A DNA stretch of 8,143 nt, from NCBI GenBank assembly GCA_023131555.1, contig JAGLZJ010000036.1, positions 1 to 8,143 of the forward strand. Direction: 5' to 3'. This DNA is from Candidatus Bathyarchaeota archaeon (lineage in GTDB: Archaea; Thermoproteota; Bathyarchaeia; Bathyarchaeales; SOJC01). The notes under the pieces are model-generated. The model was not told where the DNA came from. It searched no databases and worked only from the letters and a program-made list of their open reading frames with translations. The position numbers and the translations under genes are program-made. Of this stretch, positions 1 through 5,602 are shown piece after piece; the first letter of the stretch is position 1, and every line of letters starts with the position of its first letter.

Positions 1-1695
1 ACACCCCTGATATTCGCGACGGGTCCACTCAGTGGCACCATGGGACCGACGGCTGGAAACGGTTACGCTGTCGTCTCCAAGTCCCCGGCAACGGGAGGAA
101 TAGCTGAATCAAAAGCCCACGGCTTCTTCGGGCCTGAACTGAAACGAGCAGGCTACGACGCAATAGTCTTCACAGGTAAATCTGAGAAGCTTGTATACGC
201 ATGGATTGACGATGACACCGTTCAACTCCTGGACGCTGAACAGCTACGTGGAAAATCCCCCTACGAAACGGATACAGCTATCAGAGAAGAACTGGGAGAC
301 CACTACATCCGCGTCTCCGCCATCGGAGAAGCAGGAGAAAAACTGGTTCGTTTCGCAGCGATAATCAACGACGAGTTCAGAGCCATCGGCAGAACCGGAA
401 TGGGAGCCGTCATGGGCTCCAAGAACCTGAAGGCAGTGGCTGTTCGAGGAACTCAAGACGTCAACGTAGCTGACCTGGAAGGATTCAAAGAATTCATAAA
501 GATGATTCATGAAAGGATGAAGGGGCCTGCAACCAGAAAATACAGAACCTTGGGAACCCCGGAGAACGTTCTCGTCCTAAACTCCCTCGCCGCCCTGCCT
601 ACACGAAACTTCACTGACGCCACCTTCGAAGGAGCTGAAAAAGTCAGCGGAGAATACTTGAATGAACACTTTGTGAAGAAGATCATCGGCTGCGCAACCT
701 GTGCAATGCGCTGCGACCACATTGCAGTTGTCCCTGAAGGCCCCTACAAGGGGTCCACAAGCCGAATGGAGTTCGAATGCCTGTGGGCACTCGGACCCAG
801 CTGCGGAGTAGACCGCTTAGACGCAATCATTGAAGCCATGCGCCTCTGCAACTATTATGGAGTAGACGGGATCTCTGCAGGCGTAACGGTGGGCTTCGCA
901 ATGGACCTCTACGAGAATGGGTTGATAACGAAAGAGAAGGCTGATGGAATTGACCTTCGCTTCGGAAACCACGAGGCTCTGATAGAGACTATTAAGAAAA
1001 TCGGTTCAAGGGAAGGCTGGCTCGGCGACATCCTAGGCGAAGGAACGAAGCGAGCGGCTGAGAAGATCGGGAAAGATGCTTACAAATACGCCTGCCACAT
1101 AAAGGGCTTGGAGCTTCCAGGCTACGACATCAGAGGTCTGAAGACCGCGGCCTTGGGCTTCGCAGTCTCCTTCCGAGGAGCATGCCACCTCCGCTCCGGA
1201 GCTTACTCTCCTGACGTTAAAGGGAAAGTAGACAGGTTCAAGATCGAGAAAGGGCGCGGGCCAATCATTATGGACAACGAAGACCAATACAACGTAATAG
1301 ACTCCCTGATACTCTGCAAGTTCTCAAGAGGCACCTACTACGATGGACTTGACGACATGGCGAAATACTACACCTTAGCCACGGGAATCGAAGTCACGCC
1401 TGAAGACCTTCGGAAGGCAGGTGAACGAATAAACAACCTTGCCAGACTCTTCAATGTCCGTGAAGGCGTAGGTACAAGAGACTTCGACACCTTACCTTAC
1501 AAGATCATGAATGTGCCAATACCAGATGAAGGCGTAGCAAAAGGAGCTGTCGTAAACAAGCAGGAGTTTGAGTTGGGATTAGACGATTACTATGCCACCC
1601 GCGGATGGAGCAGAGAAGGCATCCCTACAGTTGAGAAACTGAAAGAACTCGACTTGGAAGAGTTCGCTGACTTAGGGGCAAAAGGAGGAAAATGA
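1..1695 (+). CDS. aor: Aldehyde ferredoxin oxidoreductase (tungsten, AOR family), 5' truncated by window edge
   Basis: The frame is open from base 1, so the ATG at base 40 is internal and the true start lies outside the window. The 564 visible residues compare with about 600-620 for the family, so roughly 40-55 are missing. Visible landmarks, counting the first codon as residue 1: PLIFATGPLSGT near the start; RTGMGAVMGSKNLKA at about 131-145, an AOR signature in the pterin-binding N-terminal domain; CATCAMRC, giving the CxxCxxxC cluster ligands at 231, 234 and 238; and a fourth ligand, Cys439, in DSLILCKF. Members oxidise aldehydes to carboxylates with a tungsto-bispterin centre and one [4Fe-4S] cluster, passing electrons to ferredoxin. 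The substrate cannot be read from sequence. Its TGA overlaps an ATG (ATGA, 1692-1695), and two polyferredoxin genes follow, so a multi-subunit enzyme is likely, as in AOR systems with polyferredoxin partners. Confidence 0.95.
   Translation, partial: TPLIFATGPLSGTMGPTAGNGYAVVSKSPATGGIAESKAHGFFGPELKRAGYDAIVFTGKSEKLVYAWIDDDTVQLLDAEQLRGKSPYETDTAIREELGDHYIRVSAIGEAGEKLVRFAAIINDEFRAIGRTGMGAVMGSKNLKAVAVRGTQDVNVADLEGFKEFIKMIHERMKGPATRKYRTLGTPENVLVLNSLAALPTRNFTDATFEGAEKVSGEYLNEHFVKKIIGCATCAMRCDHIAVVPEGPYKGSTSRMEFECLWALGPSCGVDRLDAIIEAMRLCNYYGVDGISAGVTVGFAMDLYENGLITKEKADGIDLRFGNHEALIETIKKIGSREGWLGDILGEGTKRAAEKIGKDAYKYACHIKGLELPGYDIRGLKTAALGFAVSFRGACHLRSGAYSPDVKGKVDRFKIEKGRGPIIMDNEDQYNVIDSLILCKFSRGTYYDGLDDMAKYYTLATGIEVTPEDLRKAGERINNLARLFNVREGVGTRDFDTLPYKIMNVPIPDEGVAKGAVVNKQEFELGLDDYYATRGWSREGIPTVEKLKELDLEEFADLGAKGGK
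1684..1688 (+). promoter_or_regulatory. Shine-Dalgarno GGAGG for the first polyferredoxin
   Basis: AAAGGAGG lies inside the last codons of the AOR gene. It is 3 bases before the out-of-frame ATG at 1692 and 8 bases before the in-frame CTG at 1697. The spacing suits CTG better, whereas the ATGA stop/start overlap suits the ATG. It supports a translation start here rather than at 1781. Confidence 0.6.
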
Positions 1696-1696
1696 A

Positions 1697-2200
1697 CTGG
1701 CGAAGCTCCACGAGAAGAAGTTTGTTTCAGCTGACCCTGAAAAATGCATAGGCTGCACAATCTGCGAATACGCGTGTTCAATGGTGAAGGAGAAAACCTT
1801 CAACCCAACTAAATCCAGAATACGCGCAATACGCCTTGGTCCCTTAGTCAACCTAGCAGTCGCATGCAGACTCTGCGAGGACCCAGCATGCGTAGCCGCC
1901 TGCCCCAGAGACGCTTTGACACAGGAAGAAAACACAGGAATAATCATGGTTGACGACGACAAATGCAATGGATGCGGATGGTGCATCGAAGCCTGTGACT
2001 ACGGCGCTATTATGCTGCATCCTGAAACCAAAGTCGTTTACGTATGCGACACCTGCAAAGAACTCGGCAAACCGCAATGCGTGGAGTGGTGCCCGGAGGA
2101 AGCTTTAGACTTCGTCACAGCTGACGTACTCGCCCAGAAAGCCCGAAGAACGGCAGTAAAGAAGCTTTTCCACGAAGCAGTAGAAAAAGCCTCAGAGTAA
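1697..2200 (+). CDS. Polyferredoxin with four [4Fe-4S] motifs, electron-transfer subunit beside AOR (start uncertain)
   Basis: Counted from the CTG at 1697, the 167-residue protein has four complete cysteine motifs: C17/20/23/27, C57/60/65/69, C90/93/96/100 and C117/120/128/132, enough for four [4Fe-4S] clusters. It most resembles the polyferredoxin electron-transfer subunits that accompany AOR and other molybdo/tungsto-enzymes, and probably carries electrons away from the upstream AOR. The first in-frame ATG (1781) lies beyond the first motif and would destroy it, so the real start is upstream. The frame is open only from 1676 and contains no ATG, GTG or TTG there. CTG at 1697 sits 8 bases after GGAGG (1684-1688). 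Alternatively the ATG at 1692, overlapping the AOR stop, is the start and one A is missing from ATGAACTGG. Restoring ATGAAACTGG gives MKLAKLHEKKF in frame. The C-terminal ~30 residues are helical and lysine/glutamate-rich. Confidence 0.88.
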   Translation: MAKLHEKKFVSADPEKCIGCTICEYACSMVKEKTFNPTKSRIRAIRLGPLVNLAVACRLCEDPACVAACPRDALTQEENTGIIMVDDDKCNGCGWCIEACDYGAIMLHPETKVVYVCDTCKELGKPQCVEWCPEEALDFVTADVLAQKARRTAVKKLFHEAVEKASE

Positions 2201-2225
2201 ACCTTCTCCATAGGAGTCTCCCCGC

Positions 2226-2828
2226 ATGAAAGCAGAAGCAGAGGAATCCTCCCACAGGTTCCTCTCCGTCAACCCAGAGAAATGTGTTGGATGCAGCATC
2301 TGCGAATACGCATGTTCCCTTGAAAAAGAGGGTGTATTGAACCCGCTTAAATCCCGGATTCGAATAATCAGAGGTCCCCCATTTATACATGTGGCCACAA
2401 CCTGCAGGCAGTGCGAAGACACTCCGTGCATTAAAGCATGCCCAGAAGAAGCCCTCCACCAATCAAAGGAGACTGGGGCAATACTTGTCGAAGGCGAAAA
2501 ATGCGACGGTTGCAAATGGTGTCTAGAAGCATGTGAATACGGAGCAATAAGATACGACTCAGCTTTAGAGGCAGTTGTGATATGCGACCTCTGCGAGGGA
2601 GAACCTAAATGCAAAGAAGCGTGCCCAGAAGAAGCGATAGATTTAGTCGAAGAGGAAGCTGACATCTCAAAAGCCTGGGTGGAAGCGTCGAAAAAATGGA
2701 TCGACGCATCCGATAGACTGCTCAAAATGACAAAAGGAGAAGGAGTAACAGACTTCCTCGCTGACAGCAAGGAGATCATGGAACGCATCGATGAGAAATA
2801 CAGAGAGCTCTTCGAATCAAAGAAGTAG
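2226..2828 (+). CDS. Second polyferredoxin with four [4Fe-4S] motifs, tandem paralogue
   Basis: This 200-residue protein carries C20/23/26/30, C60/63/68/72, C93/96/99/103 and C120/123/129/133, the same 16-cysteine arrangement as the preceding gene. The two share long stretches such as CEYACS, NPxKSRIR, CRxCED, ACPxxAL and EYGAI/DYGAI, so they are clear tandem duplicates. This copy has a longer C-terminal tail (about 140-200), charged, helical and cysteine-free, which may be a docking segment. The ATG at 2226 follows AGGAG (2212-2216) by 9 bases and lies 25 bases after the previous stop, consistent with co-transcription with AOR. It probably relays electrons between AOR and a redox partner. 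Two such subunits could extend one electron wire or serve alternative partners; the sequence does not decide which. It ends 27 bases before the convergent queT gene. Confidence 0.93.
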   Translation: MKAEAEESSHRFLSVNPEKCVGCSICEYACSLEKEGVLNPLKSRIRIIRGPPFIHVATTCRQCEDTPCIKACPEEALHQSKETGAILVEGEKCDGCKWCLEACEYGAIRYDSALEAVVICDLCEGEPKCKEACPEEAIDLVEEEADISKAWVEASKKWIDASDRLLKMTKGEGVTDFLADSKEIMERIDEKYRELFESKK

Positions 2829-2855
2829 CTTCTGAACCAGAACGCATACAGTAGC

Positions 2856-3401
2856 TCACGTAAGAACCTTTAATCCGCGGGATCTAAGAGGCTCAATTAC
2901 ACCAGGTCTACTCAACATTCTCAGTATGGCATAGCCAATGAAAGACACAGCGATCAGACTGCTCAACGTGATACTCAAAGCCATAGCAGCCCAAGCTGGC
3001 AAAACCAACCCATAGATCTCAGGTGCGTCAAAGAACAACCATAGGTATCCTCCGCCTACAATCAATCCAATGGGGAAGGCTGCAGTCACACACGCAATCA
3101 GCGGACGCCTTCGCATGAAGATGACGATGAACGCAGCAGTTAAATTCGCCAACGGACCGAATACAACGTCAACCGGCGCAATGAAGGCGTAAGCGTTTGT
3201 TAGAGCGCCCCCAAGGGTTACGCCTACAGCAACAGGCCAGCCAAGCAAGGCTGAAAGAGGAATAAGGCAGTCTGAGATTCGAAGCTGCACCGGTCCTGAA
3301 ACGGCGGGGTTTCCAACGGTCGCAGACTGAATCAGGTTAATTACGAAGTAGAGGCTCGTAATAACGGCACATAAGGTGATATCTCTTGAGTCCACTTTCA
3401 A
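2856..3401 (-). CDS. queT: QueT-family membrane transporter (queuosine/archaeosine precursor uptake, putative)
   Basis: This is a 181-residue, very hydrophobic protein with about five or six membrane segments. It carries the QueT-family signature GPVQLRISDCLIPLSA (about 36-51), a glycine-rich GVTLGGALTNAY segment (60-71) and VDVVFGPLANL (77-87), equivalent to the DxxFGxLA motif of the family. QueT proteins are thought to import precursors of 7-deazaguanine tRNA modifications. In an archaeon the product served would more likely be archaeosine than queuosine, so a preQ0-like substrate is an inference. The start is TTG (3401-3399), supported by GGAGGTG 5 bases upstream; no ATG lies near. It is on the same strand as bpsA and speD but 120 bases downstream of speD, so it may be the operon's last gene or have its own promoter. 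The 3' end faces the polyferredoxin gene. Confidence 0.85.
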   Translation of the reverse strand: MKVDSRDITLCAVITSLYFVINLIQSATVGNPAVSGPVQLRISDCLIPLSALLGWPVAVGVTLGGALTNAYAFIAPVDVVFGPLANLTAAFIVIFMRRRPLIACVTAAFPIGLIVGGGYLWLFFDAPEIYGLVLPAWAAMALSITLSSLIAVSFIGYAILRMLSRPGVIEPLRSRGLKVLT

Positions 3402-3521
3402 TTATACACCTCCACTATTCCGGGGTTTATTCGACGGAACGGATGGGAGGCCCCACTCACCCGTCAAACACTGAATAATAAGAGACGGGTAATAAGCTTA
3501 ATCCATCCTCGAGCTCTAGTT
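3402..3521 (-). promoter_or_regulatory. Candidate structured leader of queT with competing hairpins and SD complement
   Basis: This 120-base gap lies between speD and queT. On the minus strand, ACCCGTC (3490-3484) is perfectly complementary to GACGGGT (3465-3459). The second arm, read as TTGACGG (3467-3461), can instead pair with CCGTCGA (3437-3431), with one G-U. Inside that alternative, GTGGG (3456-3452) and CCCAT (3447-3443) form a hairpin with loop GCCT. Loop and arm together contain CCTCC (3450-3446), an exact complement of the queT Shine-Dalgarno GGAGG (3413-3409). Such switching would suit translational control, for instance by a deazaguanine. It matches no preQ1 class recognised here. 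A TATA-like TTATTATT (3481-3474) could instead start a transcript near 3452, and then only part of the structure would exist. Confidence 0.35.
3407..3413 (-). promoter_or_regulatory. Strong Shine-Dalgarno GGAGGTG deciding the queT TTG start
   Basis: Read on the minus strand, GGAGGTG ends 5 bases before TTG at 3401-3399. It is the best ribosome-binding site in the polyamine/queT region and fixes the non-ATG start of queT. Confidence 0.75.
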
Positions 3522-3857
3522 TCAGGTGACCTGCCGGTTTATTCCACGAGTTTTGAAAGACTTGGGTTTTAGAGCAGCCTTCACGACTTGCCAGGCTACT
3601 TCAGGGTTAGCTTCGCTACAAATGAATATGTCTAAGGCAGCGTACTTGTGTTGAGGCCAGGTATGGATGGAAATGTGGGTTTCTGCCAAGAGGAGGATTA
3701 CGGTTGTTCCTACTGGAGAAAACTGGTGAGAGACAGTTTTCACAACTGTGCTTCCAATCTCTTTCGCTGCAGACGCTAGAACTGAAGCTAGCCACGATGG
3801 ATCGTTCAAATCAACCTCACAGCCGTAAAGGTCGACTATTAATTCCCTAATCTTCAA
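3522..3857 (-). CDS. speD: S-adenosylmethionine decarboxylase family proenzyme (SpeD-like) with Thr at the cofactor-forming position
   Basis: At 111 residues this is slightly shorter than typical class 1B SpeD (about 115-130). Family landmarks are LIVDLYGC (6-13), HQFSPVGTT (44-52), HISIHTWP (61-68) and YAALDIFIC (72-80). SpeD proenzymes cut themselves before a Ser that becomes the pyruvoyl cofactor; here the sequence is Glu59-Thr60 (codon ACC). The other active-site residues sit at family spacing: His65 (+5) and Cys80 (+20). The expected role is making decarboxylated AdoMet, the aminopropyl donor for the neighbouring BpsA. Archaeal relatives can instead be arginine decarboxylases, and sequence alone does not exclude that. 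The start is TTG (3857-3855), 4 bases after the bpsA stop; its ribosome site GGAGG overlaps the bpsA end, implying coupled translation. No alternative in-frame start exists, as the frame closes just upstream. Whether a Thr enzyme self-processes is open. Confidence 0.9.
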   Translation of the reverse strand: MKIRELIVDLYGCEVDLNDPSWLASVLASAAKEIGSTVVKTVSHQFSPVGTTVILLLAETHISIHTWPQHKYAALDIFICSEANPEVAWQVVKAALKPKSFKTRGINRQVT

Positions 3858-3861
3858 CGTG

Positions 3862-5481
3862 CTAATCCTCCAGCATCAGCCGCTTCCTCATAGTTGAATG
3901 TTCTCTTCGGTAACCTGCGCCCTCAAAGAACGCTTCAGCTATATGATTGGTGGCTGACACGATGAGATCCACCCTGCTGACTCCTTTCCTGTGAAAATGC
4001 TTCTCAGCTTCTTTCAGGAGAGCTCGACCAAACCCTTGGAGGCGTAGGTTCTTCCTCACAACAATGGATTTAACGTAGCCGAACCGTTCGTCAGTGCTTC
4101 GGTCTTTCTCAGTCTTCAGCCAAAGCCAACCTGCGACTTCATCATCCAATACTGCTACTTTAAGCCCTTCAGGATTTCTACTTACAGCCCGCTCAAGCTT
4201 GAGTCGATGGATTTTTTCATCTAAAATCGGTGAAGAAGGAAAGGACAACTCGGCTACTTCCCTTTCAAACCCCAAGACAATGGGGAAATCACTCCACTTA
4301 TATTCACGAAGAGTCAAGCGCCGAAGCATGTCATCTTTCAGCTTCTTCTTCTCCACGATCTGAAAGCCCTTCTTTTTCCCACATTTCACACATCCAAGCC
4401 TCTTCAAGTCCTGCACGGTTTGAAGCTGCTCTTCAGCACCAACTCTTACTGACTCCCCACACCTGCAACGATACGTCCGCACAGTCCGCGTGATTTCACC
4501 TGTGTAGAGTTTTCCGTCGAATCTCCCTACCACTAGGGGGCTGGATTGATCGGTGGTTTCAAGTCTCATTAAGGAAGTCGTATTCGCCAAGATCTCTGCG
4601 CCTTCGTAACGGTTGAATCGCAGATGCCGTTCGGTGAGAATGAGACCCATCGTATTGATGATCTTCTGAGCCATCAGCATTCTTCTCGGAGGCTGATGTG
4701 CAAAAGCCAAGTATATGACTGCACCTGGTCCTCTTCGAAGGGACGTTACAGCACGGGAAAGGAAGAGAGTCAACCCATTCAGAGTGTAAGGAGGATCTGT
4801 GAAGACCACATCATATCTATTAAGAAGGGCCTCTGGTAGAGGATCCCGTAGATCATGTTGAATGCAGGAATAGTCAAAACCTTCATTCTTAGCGGATTCC
4901 TCAATTGCGTTGAGAACTCGCGAGTCAATGTCGATTATTGAGACTTCTCTGGCGGCTTTCATGAGACCGACGGCAATCGAAGTGAAGTCATCGTCGCCAA
5001 GGAAAAGAACATTTCTTCCTTCCAAATCTCCTTTTTCCAGCATGATGAGAGCTCTCAGAAGAGCAGTTTCAGGTGTTCCATGGGTCTGGTCGATCTCCGG
5101 TAAAGGCTTCGGTCTTCGTGCAAGCTTCAGCTCTAGCTGCTCCTTTAAAGGCATGAATCGTTTCAGGACTGTTATGGTTTTTCCATTACATGTTGGGCAC
5201 ACCACGCGGTCTTCGTAGATGAAGCCAAGTTGGTCTTTGACGAACCTTAGACCTTCGTTGGTCAAGACTGCGCCTCTGTCTCTTTTAATCAAGCCTTCTT
5301 TCTCTAATTCCCTTCTCACAGCTGCAACAACTGGGACCGGAAGGTACGTGCGGTATGCCAGTTCTTTGGTTCCAATCCTCTTGCTCCGGTAGACTTCGCG
5401 AAGCAGTGATCTAACACCTTCTGCGCCTTCCTCCAAGTCTGCTCTTCTGGAAACGATGTCTAACAGTTTCTGTTCTTGCAT
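3862..5481 (-). CDS. bpsA: Branched-chain polyamine synthase BpsA fused to a C-terminal GNAT acetyltransferase
   Basis: The 539-residue protein has four parts. Residues 1-85 look like a winged-helix domain, followed by CPTC (95-98). The aminopropyltransferase core (about 135-310) has LGDDDFTSIA (161-170), IDID (183-186) and TDPPYT (228-233), the hallmarks of BpsA (N4-bis(aminopropyl)spermidine synthase, formerly DUF43). A zinc-ribbon-like segment follows (Cys339, 341, 364, 367). From about 388 to 539 there is a GNAT N-acetyltransferase, with VAGWLWL (449-455), the acetyl-CoA loop RLQGFGRA (480-487) and NHIAEAFFEGAGY (512-524). Known BpsA proteins are about 350 residues, so the acetyltransferase is an added domain. 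BpsA uses decarboxylated AdoMet to add aminopropyl groups to spermidine; the GNAT may acetylate the resulting polyamine, but a protein target is also possible. The ATG at 5481 has no clear ribosome site. The gene leads into speD after 4 bases. Confidence 0.9.
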   Translation of the reverse strand: MQEQKLLDIVSRRADLEEGAEGVRSLLREVYRSKRIGTKELAYRTYLPVPVVAAVRRELEKEGLIKRDRGAVLTNEGLRFVKDQLGFIYEDRVVCPTCNGKTITVLKRFMPLKEQLELKLARRPKPLPEIDQTHGTPETALLRALIMLEKGDLEGRNVLFLGDDDFTSIAVGLMKAAREVSIIDIDSRVLNAIEESAKNEGFDYSCIQHDLRDPLPEALLNRYDVVFTDPPYTLNGLTLFLSRAVTSLRRGPGAVIYLAFAHQPPRRMLMAQKIINTMGLILTERHLRFNRYEGAEILANTTSLMRLETTDQSSPLVVGRFDGKLYTGEITRTVRTYRCRCGESVRVGAEEQLQTVQDLKRLGCVKCGKKKGFQIVEKKKLKDDMLRRLTLREYKWSDFPIVLGFEREVAELSFPSSPILDEKIHRLKLERAVSRNPEGLKVAVLDDEVAGWLWLKTEKDRSTDERFGYVKSIVVRKNLRLQGFGRALLKEAEKHFHRKGVSRVDLIVSATNHIAEAFFEGAGYRREHSTMRKRLMLED

Positions 5482-5485
5482 CTGT

Positions 5486-5495
5486 GTTGATCAAC
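5486..5495. promoter_or_regulatory. Perfect palindrome GTTGATCAAC just upstream of bpsA
   Basis: A 10-base perfect palindrome ends 4 bases before the bpsA ATG. Its GTTG/CAAC halves recur in a second palindrome at 5557-5570 in the same divergent region, so it could be an operator. No regulator gene is visible. Confidence 0.3.
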
Positions 5496-5528
5496 TTCAA
5501 GCATTTGCTGAGTCTAAGCAGGGAGAGG

Positions 5529-5536
5529 AAAATATA
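5529..5536 (-). promoter_or_regulatory. Putative TATA box of the bpsA-speD transcript
   Basis: Minus-strand TATATTTT, preceded by an A-rich AAAGAC that could serve as the BRE. A start site about 25 bases downstream would fall near 5505 and leave a leader of about 24 bases before the ATG at 5481. The call rests on position and composition only. Confidence 0.4.
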
Positions 5537-5556
5537 GTCTTTACGTCGAGCCTTCT

Positions 5557-5570
5557 AGTTGCCGACAACT
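5557..5570. promoter_or_regulatory. Inverted repeat AGTTG-CCGA-CAACT abutting the uppP TATA box
   Basis: Five-base perfect arms around a 4-base spacer lie immediately upstream of TAAATAT, where the BRE would be. A further AGTTG half-site is at 5581-5585. A protein bound here would block TFB/TBP at the uppP promoter. This is a candidate operator by position only. Confidence 0.3.
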
Positions 5571-5577
5571 TAAATAT
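5570..5577 (+). promoter_or_regulatory. Putative TATA box of uppP, predicting a leaderless transcript
   Basis: TTAAATAT is centred about 29 bases before the ATG at 5603. Archaeal transcription usually starts about 25 bases downstream of the box, so the mRNA would begin at or within a few bases of the start codon. The lack of a convincing ribosome site before 5603 agrees with this. Confidence 0.5.
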
Positions 5578-5602
5578 CAGAGTTGTGGGAAGAGAAAGAA
5601 CC

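Noticed and set aside
40..42. ATG at 40 as the start of AOR
   Set aside because: The preceding codons encode PLIFATGPLSGT, a conserved AOR segment, so the start lies before the window.
1781..1783. ATG at 1781 as the start of the first polyferredoxin
   Set aside because: It would cut off the first CxxCxxCxxxC motif, which is closely matched in the neighbouring paralogue. The sequence upstream to about 1697 is clearly coding.
2192..2788. Long minus-strand open frame opposite the second polyferredoxin
   Set aside because: It is a shadow of the cysteine-rich gene on the plus strand: Ser/His-rich, with no family features or ribosome site.
2824..2856. Direct repeat AGTAGCT (2824-2830 and 2850-2856) between the convergent gene ends
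   Set aside because: Seven bases, partly inside the polyferredoxin stop region, with no T-rich tract or hairpin. Chance is the simplest explanation.
3402..3521. Known preQ1 riboswitch upstream of queT
   Set aside because: I could not find the short hairpin with A-rich tail of the class I aptamer, nor a layout I recognise from other classes. The leader is reported only as an unclassified structure.
5456..5602. Upstream extension of the uppP frame to 5456
   Set aside because: The 49 extra residues do not resemble the family, overlap the bpsA start and would span the promoter. The ATG at 5603 begins exactly at family homology.
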